The notes under the pieces are model-generated. The model had not been told where the DNA came from, ran no database searches, and worked only from the letters and a program-made list of their open reading frames with translations. A stretch of 64,000 bases of DNA from NCBI RefSeq assembly GCF_047663525.1, contig NC_092621.1, positions 15,511,501 to 15,575,500 of the forward strand. The letters run 5' to 3'. Within the stretch, counting starts at the first letter, position 1; each line of letters starts with the position of its first letter. Shown here piece by piece: positions 1 through 13,974 of this stretch. The stretch is from Anas platyrhynchos. Taxonomy: Eukaryota; Chordata; Aves; Anseriformes; Anatidae. A program made the translations under genes and the position numbers.

Positions 1-3000
1 CACGTGGGAATGTGGACTGGAGTTTACCAAAACTTTCCAGTCTCAGAGGTCAAAAGAAACACATGGTAACTGAGGTTTAATTCTTACTAAATATCACATT
101 TTCTCATCTGGGTGTCTTGCAGAGAGCTATTCCCATAAACCTGATGCTGAGAAACCTTTTTGTGACTCTCCTTCACGTGAGGGGGTGTTAGTCTGGTGCA
201 TGCACGATATCGCAGAAACACCATACAGGACTGCATTGCAATGAGTGAATTGTCCTGACCCATCCCCACAGCTACTTGCTTTAATTGCAGTTGTGGTTTT
301 CAGGGCACGCCTGTGGGATAGCCGTGTAGTTACAGTGCTCTGCTGTGCGATGGCAAGGCTGGACCTGAGACCCTTCCTCAGGGCTCACCACGGGGTTTTG
401 AACACGCGCAGCCAAAGTCTGAGCAGGTGCTCCAGGAGCAGAGCTTCCTCACAGTAGTTCTTTCAATCTGCTTTCTGTAGGTTTTGTTCATCTAAAAGCA
501 TACGAAAGCTGTTTTTGTCCTGATGTGGATTACCTTCTCTAAAGAAAAGGAATTGTTTTTGTCAGCTCCACCTAACAGACGTCTGAGGAGGTACGGGACA
601 TTTGCAAAGAAGCGCCTGTCATGGGACATTGCCTCTTCCACCACTCATAGGGAAAAATATTGCTATCAGCAAAGGCTAAAAGGGGAGCAAGTGCATCACT
701 AACTCACAAGAAGAATGTGGCTTCCTTGATAATGTGTTGTTTCAGAAATTGCTTCCTTTAGAGGAAGGGATTCAAGGCTATAGAACAGGGAAAAGAAAAG
801 CGAGTGAGAGCCCCTGAAGTCACACGCTGGTGTCTGACCTGAACAGCTTTTGTTTCACTGGTGCCCATTACTGAGCCTGCGTTTTTCTGATGTGTGTGTA
901 CACCCACTGAAAGTGGCTTTCTTCTGTCTCTTTTACTGTTACCCTTCAGGATACCTTAGAGACAAGCAAAACTATCAGAAAATGTAAGGAGGAACACTGA
1001 GAAAGCCAGAACTACTTCTGGAGGAAGTACTCAGCGCGTGTGTCCATGCTCTGAAGGCTGGCAGACTCAGCGGCTGCCGTGATGTTGTGACTGGCAGTCT
1101 GTCTGCACACCATGCACACGGAATGGCATCTGACTGCTACAGCCTGAGAAAGGAAACCAGTCCCTTGCTCGTATCAGAGTCATTTTCTACCAGAGACCTG
1201 AGCTTTACCTGGTAAATACATACACAACACTTAGTTGCAATGCAGTTCTGCGTACATCTAATCCTTCAGAAGTCCTGTTTGAAGACTCCCTAAATTTGGC
1301 AGCTTTTGCACTGAGAGCTTGTTTTTTGTTTTGCTGCCTGCTGGTCCTCTCAGCAGTATATGCAACATGGTGTATCTATGGGATGTCAGTGCTTTGAACA
1401 TAGGACGTCTGCCAAGGCCTCCTGAATTTTAAATCTGATTTGTACTCTGACCCTGTTTGTATTTGTAGGTAAGCTTTATGTCTGCCAGCGTATGTTTCCT
1501 ATGTGTTAAATAAGAGTGTGTTGTGCTACGTTGGGGATTGATAAATACATTTCAGTACAGAATGGATATGGAGATGCTCAAAGGGAGTCTATGTTTTATC
1601 TGAACCCTGGAATGCAACCACTAGGTGACCTGGAGAAACTGTTCAAGGAAGGATGAAAACATATCTCTGTTTCCATTATTTTTCTCTCTTCATTTGGTAT
1701 TTCAGAAATTGGAAGTAAAATCTAAGCTACTATGAAACAATAATCGAAATAAAACCTTCCTGGAATTGGAAATCTCATATGGGCTGAAGGAAAAGAACTC
1801 AGCTTCATTTGGCCATGTTAGAAGACCTGGCATAAAGGTTTCGAGTCAGTATTAGTAGTATTATAGGACTTCTCAAATAACACTCAGAATTATTTCTTAA
1901 ATTTAGGAGTGTAACTGAAGAAGTTCAGAATTAGCAAATGTATTGCCAGACCTCCTTTAATTGACGAAGAACTGTATGTTTATATTAAAATGGAAAAAGT
2001 GAACAAATCCCACTTTCATCAGAAATGAGACTCGATCCTCTGCATCTCAGCTGTAATGTTTCAGGTCCATTTCCCACAGCTTATGAAACTTTTCAGTCTT
2101 CTCTCTGTGTGTCTTGGGCACATGCTAACTCACTAAAGCCACAGGCTCAACCTGTTTACTTCTCCAGAGTGAACTTTACATGCCAACAGCAACTTAATGC
2201 CATTTTTTTGGTTGTTTGTTTGTTCTGTTGTAATGGAAAAATACGAAAAGCACCAAGCTTTGAAGGAATGTCAGGAGCAGTAAGCAGAAATGTGACATTG
2301 CCTAGAGTGAATAGTGGGTTAGGTCTATGTGCACATCTAATTAGTTTATGAGCAAGAGTTGAGCACGATGTGGTAGGACAGGTTGTCTTTTTGCTTTGGT
2401 TTTAATTTAACTGTGCCTGGAAAGTATGTATGCGTCTAATTCTGTAGCATGTTTAAGCAAAATCTGGGAGCTCTGGAGAGTGCAGGGCGGCAGGATATGG
2501 GCCTGAAGCTGGCTTTGAGATGGGAGCAGCCTTTCAGAATAATGGTCCTCTCACTTTTGGTGCTAGTACTGTCGTGATCAGTGTGGTGAATGATGTGTTT
2601 TGGTGTTCTGAGAGGCCAGAGGTACTGCCAGGTTTAAAAAATGAGAAACAAAAATGGACAGAATTATTTCTGGAGCCAGTAAATGGTGATGGGAAGCTGT
2701 TTGCTCATGCCAGGCCCATGACTGAGAGGTTATGAGAACAATCTCTTTGCATTTCTGTTTTGTGCCATCAGAAAAGGCCGTTCTGTCTCAAGGTGGTGTT
2801 GACTGTTCACGTGCGATGTGTTACCAGGCAAAATTAAATGCCGTGTTACGTCTACCCTGAGCAGCTCACTGCAGGAGTGCTTCCAACACACCCCCTTCAA
2901 GGTTCAGTCAAGCACTGGCTGTGACTTTGCCCTTCTTCACCACACATTTTTGCAATGATCCAGGTGGCGGAAGGGTGAGAGCTGTCCAGGGCTGGTGTGT

Positions 3001-4549
3001 CCATCAGGTGAGGCCCTGACCAGGCCCGGGCCACTGTCCTGACCAGCGCCAAGCCACGAGGCCCAATATAAGGGGTGATGGCCTTCTGGGCTGCCCACTG
3101 CCAGGCTTTGGGGTGACGCTGAGCATTTCTCATCCTGTTTTGCCTGGCTGGCCTCGCCTCATCGGCTGGCTGGGTCAGTGGAGGCTGGATGGACTGAGCT
3201 CTCCTATCTCTTGTTTACGCTTCCCTCCATCTGCAAAGCAGTTTCAGAAAGCCTAATGGGTTTGTTTGACTCCGTATGGTTTAATGAGAGGTCATCTGAA
3301 CTGCAGGCGATGCTCTGAGTGCTGCCTTTAGCACTGGGGAAAAGTATCATTATAAATTTAAGGTCAGCTTTTTTTACTCAGTATGTTTTCCTGTGAGCAT
3401 GCAGTTCCATGCGCATCTCATTTAAACGGCAGTCTCATTCCTAAGTGCCTTGACAAAAATCCCATCCCATAGATTTTATTTACTTCCTGGTTTAGTTATG
3501 ATAAATTGCAGAAGCAATTATCACCACTGAAGTAGTAGACTCTTACAATATTCTGACTTCGTACATTTTCTTTTCCTTTTTTTTTTTTTTTTTAAAGCAG
3601 TTATTAGCAGCTAGTTCCACTAGCTTTTCTGTTGTTGTTTTTCCCCCCCTTACAGTGTAAAATGAAACTAGAGGTTTTTCCACTTCCATTGAGTTGTGCT
3701 ACTCTCAAGCAGCTGACTTTTTTCTGTGTTGGTAGAAGGTTGCTCTGAAGGGACAGAGCATTAAGCAAATCCAGGACAGTGGGCAGTGAATGAAATGCTG
3801 GAGGCGCGATATTATGGTCTATATAAAAACAGATTGCTCTCTCGTAATTTCAGTAAAATAGGAATAGTTTATAAATTCCTTGGAATCTATATGATTGTGC
3901 CCCTACTGCCGGATTCATTTCTGGATACTTACCTGCAATTTTCCTGTGAATTTCTGCAGGGAGGAAATTGAAGTAAGGTAAGGAATTGGAGTGTCTTACC
4001 TGTAGTTTTTTTCGTAAATCTGGTATTTAGGATCATGCATTGTGAATGGTGGTTTTGAATCTGTAAATGTCAGGTAAGAGTCTGCACTGGGGGAATGAGT
4101 GTTTGCAGGGAAGAATATGGTTTAAAGCTGTTCTAAAGTTAGTTGTGTTCTACTTTTGCATATCTTGGCTTTTGTTTGTTTGTTTATTTATCAGTGACCC
4201 TCTGCTTCTTGAAACCATGGAGCATAATTTGTATCTGTGTAATACCTCAGAATTGGAATTATTCCTAATTTTTATTTTTGCAAGCTTGTCAAAATCTTGT
4301 CCCCAAACTTGCATGTAGAATATGTTTTTTGTTTGTTTGTTTGTTTGTTTGTTTAATGCGTCATCTTTTGTAACTTTTGGAGATGTTTTATAGTCCTCTG
4401 TGTGGTAAATTTTATGATCTTTTGTATGGTAGTTCAAACGCCACATGGTATATATTTAGCAATTCCAGAAATCTTTGGAACAACAGTTTCTTTGCCAGTG
4501 CATCTAATTAGAAAAAAAAAAAAAAAAATGGTTTCCTAATTGGAAAAGT

Positions 4550-4553
4550 AAAA

Positions 4554-4600
<47 letters not shown>

Positions 4601-4603
4601 ATT
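4550..4603. repeat. (AAAT)n microsatellite
   Basis: About thirteen uninterrupted AAAT units, preceded by a 17-A run at 4512-4528. A (GTTT)n tract lies nearby at about 4327-4355. Confidence 0.95.
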
Positions 4604-5236
4604 GGAAATTTGAAAGAACTGTTTTCCTAATGCTGCTGACCAGTCGGATTTGAGCTACTCTTTCTTATGGGACCAAGTTGACACAAGTCTTCAGTTTGAC
4701 AAATACAGTAATAATCTGTGTTCCAACACAGATATGCAGCAAATCTCAATGAGGTTAGCTAATTAAATTAAATATAGCAAAATGTATAATGTTAATGTTG
4801 TCTCTTTCAAGTCAGGAAAGCTTTTGCTATTGAAATGTATTATGAAAGGCAGGACGGTGTTAGGTATTCAGGAGGTAGCAACTTTTTTGCATGTCTCTGA
4901 CTGGATCAGTGGCGAGCTGTGAATTCCTTGGGCATCTGAGGTGTTCCCCTTCTGCGGAACCCCTCCCAGTCAGAGGGGTTTTGGTCTGTGCCTGCCCGTG
5001 TACCTCTGCTGTCCTGGCAGCAGGACAGGGCAGCTGCTGCAAGGTGTCGGGTACAGGCTGCTCTGCCCATGTTGCTGCGTTTGGAAATGTTGCTGTAAGA
5101 GGCAATGTTATAAACTTCTCAGGGCTCCAAAACCAGGGAAACTTAAATGCAAAACTAAACCAAAGCTTATTTTAGCCAGATGTGGGGATGCAAGTCTAAG
5201 CATTTAGTTGCAACACTGCAACAAGAAGGATAAAAA

Positions 5237-5260
5237 TTTTATTCTTGCAAAAGAATAAAA
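5237..5260. repeat. Perfect 10-bp inverted repeat with GCAA loop
   Basis: TTTTATTCTT, GCAA, AAGAATAAAA. Because the stem contains AATAAA, the site has a polyadenylation-signal word on both strands. Confidence 0.95.
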
Positions 5261-8200
5261 TGTAGAGCCATGTTCCATCTTGCTTGGATTAACGTCCCTT
5301 GCTTAGGATCCTTAATGTGCGTCACAGCAGAAAGAACAGTTCACTTGGCAGTAGGATGTTCTTAAGATGCTGCTGACTGTAACAAGACTGTTTTCTGACG
5401 ATCCCAGTTTCAGAAACACCTATGCTGATTTCACTTCTAATTGTACTTCAGTGCAGGGCATTCACTAGCAGGAGACACCTCTTTGATACTGAGAGGCTAG
5501 CACCTTAAACCTGTAAGGTGTCAGGTAAGATCAAAACAGTTCCTGCTAAGCTTCTTGCTGGGTTGTGAATGCTTATGCTGCACTGGGCACTTTCCAGAAG
5601 TTAGCTGCAGCTTCAGCATGGTAGAGTCTAGTGAGCCTGTGGCTGTACCCCTCATGGCTGTGCTCCTGCAGGGTTCAGGGAGGGCATACAGAAGGCAATA
5701 GAGTACATAAAAATTAGATAAAAAGTACAGATATGTGTCTTCCTATGTAGATTTTTTTTTTTCTCACCAAATGTTCTGAAAGTCCTCAGCACTGCTGTCA
5801 CTTGGAGACCTTTCAAACTGGCAAGGACAGAGCAGTTGCAAAGATGCTTTCAGGGAACCTTCTCCAGCATTGGTAACACCAAGCAGACAGTCTTCATGGC
5901 AGTGCCCCATTTCTCCTCGACATCTGCCACTGACTGCTACGTGAGTACTGTGCATGTACATCTACACCTTCCTTTAGTCAAGTTCAGTCATACAATTACT
6001 GCAACGCACCAGCTTGTTAATGCTGATTCAGGGTGCATCCCCTCAGTGTCTCAGACTTTGAAAAAATGGAAATGTCAGATAGTACGGAATTTGTCTTTCC
6101 ATGTAGCTCCTTGGAAAACGAGCCACTGCTTATCTTCTGCCCAGATTCATTTAAAATTTACTTTCTGCATACTCAATCTTTTACTAATAAGTACTTTTGG
6201 GGAGTACATATATAGAGATGTAACTAAACTTGATGATTTTAAAAGAGGTAATGAGTTATTTGCAGTTGTTAGGGCCCATCTAATGTATACCTGGTGAATA
6301 ATGAAAGAAAACTGTGGTAGACAATATAAAATAGAGCACTGTCTATTTTCACCCATATGGAAACGCATTCCGTGTTTCTCTTTCCTGCAAGTAGCTGCAG
6401 TACCACTTTATTGCAGGCCATCTGCTTAGCAGTGCGTATCTGCATAAAGATGCCACCATTTTCTTGCAGTAAGACTGCTTTCTTTTGTGATTTCAGTGGC
6501 ACACAAAGAATTGTCTGCTTCTTACTTCTGTTTGCCATAGCTTTCTTTTACCAGAGAATTAATTTTCTTCACTGCAAGCATACAAGTCAAATTCATTTTT
6601 AGTGATGTAATTGAAATAGATTTAAATTTTGTCCTGCTGTTTAAAAGGCCGATAAAGACTTCTGTTGCATTTGTTGCCTCACAAACACGTTGGAAGCCTT
6701 TTTTATTTTGGAAGAACATTTCCATGAGCAATTTACATTGTACCTCAGGGAAGGAAGTGAAAGAGACTGGCCAGGTTAAATTTTATTTCAAAATACAGTC
6801 AGACTTCAAATTAATTCCTCCCATGTATTTCAAAGGTCTGGGAAATCAATGGGTTCTACTAATAATTTCCTTTTTTGTCTTTGTTTTTAATGCAAGTTTA
6901 TTTGCAACTCAAAGATTAATTAATTCTGTCTCTAGCTGTTTATCATGCAATGCAGCAGAAGGATAAAAGGGTTTTTTTCCTTTTTTCCCCATGTTTTAGC
7001 TTCTACTTCACAGGCCTTCATGTATTAGCTTAGTACAGTTCTTGTTGCGTTGACCATGGTGCATTTATTCTCGTTTTGCTGGCAGCCACACACCAGCTCC
7101 ACAGGAACCAGGGGGCTGCCTCCCAGCCTGGGGGCTCCGTGCCCAAATCTTGCTTGCTGCCCTGCTCAGGGAAGCAGACAGGTGAGTTGGCAATACCCAT
7201 CATGATGCTGGTGGACACCCCTCAGCTGCCCGTGTGGATGTTACGGGGCACAGCGTCTGTCTGATGCTCCCCTTAGTGAGACACAGCATCTGTGTCTCAC
7301 TTTAAGGGTCTGTCCTATAAGGAGCATGGTTTCAACCCAAAGATGAGATTTTCAGCCTTTCTGAGGAGCTTGGCAGGCACTCAATCAAGCATAAGGTGCC
7401 TACAACATTTTGGGGGAATGGGGAGAGCAGGGGAGGGTGGAGAGAGGCTGGTTGCAGAGGTTGCAGGGGCCTGCAGACGTATCTCTGCCTGCAGGATTGA
7501 GCACGCCTGTGGAAACAGATGGGTTTTAAAGCAATTGTGTAACAAATGCTTATGTTGTCCTTAAACTGGCTTATTTCATAAAATGAATCCTCGTGTGAAC
7601 CAGGAGAAGATTGTTCTGTTCCATTTTCATCACCACAGGTTTTCCTTTTTCCCAGTGGGAAATAAAACTAGGATCCTGTCTTCGGCTGCTCTTTTACTGA
7701 AATGCTGGCTGTCCTCTGATGGACGCCTTCCCCCACGTGGCGCAGCATTAGCCTCCCTTCTCAGGGCTGTGAGCCCCTCAGGGAGGCTTTGCCCGCTGTG
7801 GTCCTCTCACAGCTCATTTCTGCTTGTTTGTGACAAGGGCCAGAGAGGCTGGATTTGCTGCTCAGGCACTCAGTGTCTCTCACACCGGGTGGTCTGAATC
7901 CTGGCCAGGCGGGGGGACTCAGCACCACGTGTGGGCCCCCTGGCTCTGGCTGCAGGGGCAGTGTTAGTCTGAGGCCTGGTTTTGGTAGTGGTAACTGGAG
8001 AAGTAAATAAAATTTCAAAGTCTCTTCCAATTTGTTCTGGCAGTGAGCTGCTGTGTCTGAGGGATCATTTCCGTGCTGTACTTTCTGTTCTTACCTTGGC
8101 TTTTTTCTCGCTTTAGACAAAGGTGTTCTGAAGTGTCTGTACCTGCTGCAGCAATGCCAGATCAGAGCACAGCAACGTCAGCTGAACTAGATTTCACTAC

Positions 8201-11200
8201 TCTGGCCTTTTGGCAGGAACATTGAGTAATGCCCTTGCTCCCCTGTCTGTAGCACAGGCAGATGGTGGCTCCACATCCCTCCAGCCCCTCAAACCCTGCT
8301 TTGGGCATGCAGGGCTCAGGCTGGTTAAACTTATAACAGGTTGCAAAGTGCATTGTCTTCTGCTCTTTGTCACAATTAAAGGGGAAGGTGTGGGTAGAGT
8401 TGCTGTGTTCCTAGGTGTTTGTTTTATTTTATTCTTTTTATAGCAGGATTTCTGGTTTGCTTGGCTTAGCATAAACACACGGAACAGACAGGCACTTTGT
8501 TGAGGTGAAGGAGTCAGTTGCAGGACAAGCATTTATCATCTTTTCTGCTTCCTCTGTCAGTGCTGCAGCCGTCAAGCTGGGTTTTACAGAGAAGGCACTG
8601 AAGATGCCTGTGTTCTGTTTCATCAATTACTCTGCAGTAGGATAAATAATAGTCCTTGTTCTTTAATTTTGTTGTTAGCCTTCCCTTTCACTTTGCCATC
8701 TTCAAGGCATTTTTGTGTCTGGTGCCCCTAAGACATGCAGAGATAGACATGCAGATTGCTTTGCCTTTGTGCTGGTGCAGCCTGCCAGGGTGGCTGGGAG
8801 TTGCCCGGTGTATGCAGATTGTAGCAGCGCTGCCCGGCTGAAGGAGCTGCAGGTGCCTGCTCGCCGTGTGCTGCTTCAGACTGCTGGAGGCTCTGCTTAA
8901 AAGTAGTCACTCATATCGTGGTACCCCAGTGCTCTGTCACAACCTAAACCACACTGAAAGAGGTCATGGAGCGCTGTGCCTCACTGCAATGCACCTCACG
9001 GTCATTGTCTTAAAATGTGGAGGTGTTTATCTCACATTAGAGAAATAGGCTTTCAATTAAGTGAAAAAGAAAATGAAGCTTATGCACATTCTGCTGTGAA
9101 TGTTTATATTTTATATTGCCTGCCTATTGGCTGCTGTGTGTGGTAATCTTCCATGAGAGGAAAAACAAGGTCATGCTTTAGGTAAGGGTACTTGTAAGGT
9201 TAAAAGATATGTTGTTGTTCATGTCTATTTTTTCATGGAACAATAATTGCCAAGCTGAGTGCTTCGCTAAAAAACAGTAGTGCCTGTAATTCTAGTATGC
9301 ACTGAAATCAGTGGCACGTGGACCTGGACAGAAAGAGAGCTGTTTTCTGGAGGCTCTCCACAGTCAGTATTGAGCACTGTTAGCACTTCTTCCTGCCTCA
9401 GCTGGGACTGTACGAATCCGAGTTCAGTCTGTAGCCGTGCTATGTTGTGTGTCCTGAGTATTTTTTGCTACCCATACACAGCTCCGAGGTGTGCATTTCA
9501 TATGGTCACTCTGTTTGCTGGTGTTCACAGAAATAACACTGACGGTGCTGCTTATTCAACTCCCCCAAAAATGTGCTTAGGACAAACCTTGAACAAACAC
9601 TGATTTCCTCTGGCCACAGCAGCCCTGCGCTGAACCAATATGAGTTGAGCTGAGGTACAGAAGTGGAGCTGCAGCTTCCCCTGTATAAATGAACACGCTG
9701 TGTGGCTGCACAGGAGGGCTTTTGTGTTGTGTTTGGTCTGTAACACAGGTCTTGTCAACCTTCCTGCAGGGCTCTCTCGTCTTTTACGGAAGGTAGGTCT
9801 TCTGAACATACGAGTGTCTCAGATTGCTGGTATTTTCTTGCAGTAACTGAACTCTCAAAGATATAGTAAAAGAGAAGGATCAGTATTTTCTTACTTAAAA
9901 AAAAGCCCTGCTACTTTAAATTCAGTTCAGTTCCAGGGTTGGCTTGCAGTATGTAGAATGTGCAAAGGAGACGAGCTGTGCTTCAGGGGAAGTCGAACAA
10001 ATCGAGCTAATCCCCTGCCCTAAGAAAATACCTCCAAAATCTCGCTGTCCTCAAAGCAGTAAGCAGAGGGGCTGAAAAGGGAACTCTAGTGAATGTATTA
10101 CAATCTCCAGTGGCATCCTCGTATAAAAATCAAACTGTTACTCTCAGGACTCGAGCAGTAGGAGACCATCCTATGTGCCTTCTTTCACATTCATTGAAAT
10201 AGGAGCTGCAGCTGTTTAAGTATACAAATCTGGATTTTTATTGCTTTTGCAAAAGACAGGCGTAATAAAAGAGAGCAAGTTGCAAAGTGCGGTGCTGGTA
10301 GCTCTGTTCTAGCTGCTGGTACTCTTCCATGTGTCCCATTCAAAGCTCCTTAAAAACAGGTCACTTTTATTTGCCTGGTGAGGTAGGACTTCAGGATCTG
10401 TATCTCCACGGATCTTTTTTGTTTTATTCTTTTCCCTTTCATTCCAAATTTCCTTATGTCTGTGATGCAGGATTTAAAGTGAGCCTTCAGCTGAAGTCTG
10501 AGGGCATTTAGCACGTCTTAGAATAGCACCAGAACATCAGTACCTGGAAATATTTGAGTTACAAGGTCAAACAAGCAGTGTTGGGACATGTTTTAAAGGC
10601 TTGATAAGTCTTATTCACTATTCACTTATTCACTTATTGTGTTGCTTTTCCTAGAGTGTTGTTCACTTTGGTTGTTTGTTTTCTTTTTGCTTGTTTTACT
10701 TTTTGAGTAATGAATAATTTGGGCAGATATATAATGAGGTTTTACAGCCATACTGGAGACAAAAAAGTTGAATAATTGTCCTTAATTTTATTTGAGTGAC
10801 TTCTGATTTCCTAGTTTATTTCTCCTTACCAGGAACTGCTGTTTTCTTTTACAGACAGTGTCCTTTTCTATGGTGTCAGGGTGGATTTTTACTGGTTTGG
10901 GTCACAGGAAGGAACCTAGGCCAGAAATAGATGGCATATATTCTGCCAACTCGAGGAATACCGAAATAGCTCATCTTAAAAGACGGGGGAAACCCAGCCA
11001 GTTGGCTACGTGCCAGGAGATTGCCAGGCTGATAGTGGGACGCCTGGAAGGGAGATCGATGATGGGCAGTGCTCTAAAATGGAGCACGCTGGGCCCCGGC
11101 AAGAATTTGGCAGGGGCAGGTTCTGGAAGAACCACGTGATAATGCCTTAATGCAGTTTGCCCTTCTCTTAACACCCCGTCTCACAAGGTCCTGGCATTCC

Positions 11201-13537
11201 CTGGCGGTGTTTCTGCTGCTCTGGTACTGAACTTTCACGTAGGCCGTGCTGGCTGCCTTCTCTTTGCCCTTGCTAAGTGCATTTGGGAGGGATGGTGTGG
11301 GCCTGAAATCCTTCCTGAGCACTCAGCCCTTGCCATACAGCCAGTTAGTTGCAAAGGCCCTGACGATTTTTGCAGAACGCGGTCTTTAGTGGCGTGACTT
11401 CTAATGCTGAATAGGCTGACATTCATGAGACTCAGCTCTCCAGAGTATCCTTCTTCAGACTTCCTAAAATTTCAGTCACTGTGGTATGCATTCGACTAGT
11501 TGTTTCCAGAAGCCTTGCTCTGACAGAGTACTGTCCACAATTACAACAGTGAAACGTGGTTGAGGTTCAACAAACAAGTTTTTTGTTACCTAAAATTGTC
11601 TCAAATTGTGAAACGGAACAGGTTGGAACAGAAAACAGCTGTAGGCCGGAATTCAGGTGATCTGACAAGAAGCTGTCCTTTCCCCAGATGGAAAAGGAGA
11701 ACAAATACATACTGTGTTTCTTCCCTGGTGCCAGATAACAAAGTCCGAGGCCAGCTGTGGTGATACAGGAGGCTGGGTGGATGGGAGATCCCCGGTGCTT
11801 CGTTCAGTTTCCTCTGTCTCTGCTTTACTGCAGAGACACTTTTACTTTTTATCTTTGAAAAAGAGTAAGAGGAGTCCGAAGGCACATCACAAAACACACA
11901 CTTCTTGCTCTGCTGCAGTTGTGAGCTCTGCCAGGGGTAAGCGTGTTGCGGGGCCAGGCAGGCAGCAAGCAGCAGCCTGTGCCTCGGGGAGGAGAGGGAC
12001 AGAGATGTGGAGCCCTCGGGTGCTCTGAAGGCGAGGAGCAGCCCGGAGGCTCTTTGTCCGTGCAGCCAGAGCACGGGAAGGTGAGGGGACACGACGTGCA
12101 TGCATTTCAGGGCGGCAAGCTCGAAGCAGAGACACTCTTTCCAGTCTTCGCCGCAGAGTGCTGCGTAACAGGAGCAGGTGAATGCTTTCTTGCTGCTCTA
12201 GGTCCCATTTAATGACAGATGTTGTCAGCTTCCTTTTTCTCTTCCTTTCCCTTCTGTGGTGCCTTGGGCCTCTCCTCCTCCTGTTGGGGTTTGGAGACCA
12301 GCTCCACCTGGCACTGTCGCAGATCCTCTTTCATCGTGGTGCCGTAGGTGCTCCACACGTGGAATTACTGGTGCAATGCTCCCTCCGAGCCCCATCAATC
12401 CTTGTACGACAGCAGTGGGGTGTCTCCTGTGCCCATCGCTCATGCTATGCTGCAGGCTGGGAGCAGGAGAGGCGAGCTTTGCCACTGCTGGCAGTGCTGC
12501 AGAGCCGTCAGGCCCAGCTCCCCACCCCAGAAGGACGTGTTTGCATGATTAGCAATTGCTGATCAACTCCTATTTTTCAAGGGTAAAGGAGAAAAAAATG
12601 CTGTACCGTTTTAAAGATAAGTGGTGGCTTGTGCATTCAGGGTAAGGGCATCTTTACGTGTGCTGCCAAACAAATTGAGTTAAACTGGTAAAATGATGCA
12701 CGGTGTGCTGTCGTTCAGTGAGGTGCATGGCTGTTATGTAAAGGTTTTAATGACTTTCTTCATCTGTCTGCTTAGGAACACCATGCGTCTGGCAAAAATT
12801 TGAGAAGGCTCAAGGCGTTAAAGAAAGCTCATCTAAATAAAGGCGGGTTAAAGTGACATTGCAGTTACCTAATCCTGTATTGTCCTGCCATGTGACTCCG
12901 GTGATACTGAGGCGCAGCGTTTCTTTTGCCTGGTGCACAGATTATGCTTCTCCTGTCATCTTCCAAGATCAGTTGCTTTGTTAAACCAGCGATGGGAAGG
13001 AAACAGAGGAGCAACAGACTATTTACAGCAAGGCTTCGAGGCAGTCATTTCCAAGGCACAGTGACAAGCTCGCAGGCTGAAGAATGAATCAAAATAAAAC
13101 CCTGCGTTCAGCTTTTGGACTGGTACCAGAGTCAAGAGCTACGCTCTTAAGGTCAGCTATTCAAAATGAACTGGAAGCATCTGGGTTTATTCAGGGCAGT
13201 TAAACAGCTATTTGTTTGACCTTTTTCTATCAAGTTAGTTTTCAAAACAGTGAGCTAAAGCCTGAAAATTTGTGTCAAATATTTTGCATTTGTGTCAAAG
13301 GTACTATATAGAACGTGAGCAACTCACCACTGTTGTGCACAAAGCTTACAGTTTTAATTGCAAAGCCTCTTTTACCTTGTAGATGGAGATCCTGACACGG
13401 TAAATCTGTTAGTGGGAGATGGACATAAATAGCTTCAATTTTTGTCCACAGTTTTGGACAAAATTGCAACATGTAAATACAGATGATTTGTTTTTAAGGT
13501 AATTTCCAGACTCGCCTTTGGACTTCTGATAAGCAGC

Positions 13538-13562
13538 TTTTTTTTTTTTTTTTTTTTTTTTT
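13538..13562. repeat. poly-T tract
   Basis: A run of 25 T about 120 bases before the NIM1K start codon. It could be part of the polypyrimidine region of the intron ahead of the first coding exon. Confidence 0.9.
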
Positions 13563-13682
13563 CCTTCTGTTTGTCACTGTGTCTACTACATGTTGGATTG
13601 TATATTCATGAGAATTATTTCACTTCATTAAACTGCTTATTGGGGCGTTTTGTTAAATGGGGAAGTGATCACCCTACAGACT

Positions 13683-13974
13683 ATGACAACAGGATATGTG
13701 AATGGAGGAGGTCTTGGGAAACACCGCTATGCCAGGTGGAATCGTGAGGACAGCGGAGAGGACTACGGGCGTGAGGGGTGCTGTGGAGGAGACGAAGAGG
13801 GCAGCCAGCAGAGGCTGACCCCATTTGAGAAACTGATGCAGGATATGTCCCAGAATGAAAAAGTGGTGAAAGAATTAACCTTGGGAAAGAGAATTGGCTT
13901 CTATCGAGTCAGAGGAGAAATAGGAAGTGGGAATTTCTCGCAGGTGAAACTTGGAATTCATTCCCTGACCAAAG
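13683..13974 (+). CDS. NIM1K: NIM1K coding exon 1
   Basis: This exon encodes residues 1-97 plus one base: a Gly/Glu-rich N-terminal extension and the start of the kinase domain with the glycine loop. The donor is G|GTAGGC at 13975. A possible acceptor AG at 13678-13679 sits three bases before the ATG, so the exon may begin at 13680. Confidence 0.95.

Larger units (their letters stand above)
1..13682. other. Non-coding flank or 5' part of NIM1K
   Basis: No ORF here gives a recognisable protein; the open frames are short, and those I inspected had no relation to known families. The stretch is moderately AT-rich with local GC-richer patches (around 4.9-5.1, 7.1-7.2, 11.0-11.3 and 11.9-12.5 kb). 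Vertebrate NIM1K has at least one upstream non-coding exon, which could lie here, but I could not place it. A poly-T tract and a possible acceptor (CTACAG ending at 13679) lie just before the NIM1K start codon. ZNF131, the expected upstream neighbour by human synteny, is not seen. Confidence 0.6.

Noticed and set aside
5836-6297. 153-codon plus-strand ORF
   Set aside because: No recognisable motif, composition like the non-coding surroundings, and overlapping frames of similar length. Probably chance.
7860-8060. Possible ancient CR1 tail
   Set aside because: Only a short match (CTCTTCCAATTTGTTCTG) without octamers or ORF2 traces.
10858-11139. 93-codon plus-strand ORF after a possible acceptor (CTTTTACAG)
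   Set aside because: No family resemblance and no matching donor or neighbouring exon found.
11601-12562. Several overlapping ORFs of 80-166 codons on both strands
   Set aside because: They lie in a GC-richer patch with fewer stop codons, and none resembles a protein family.
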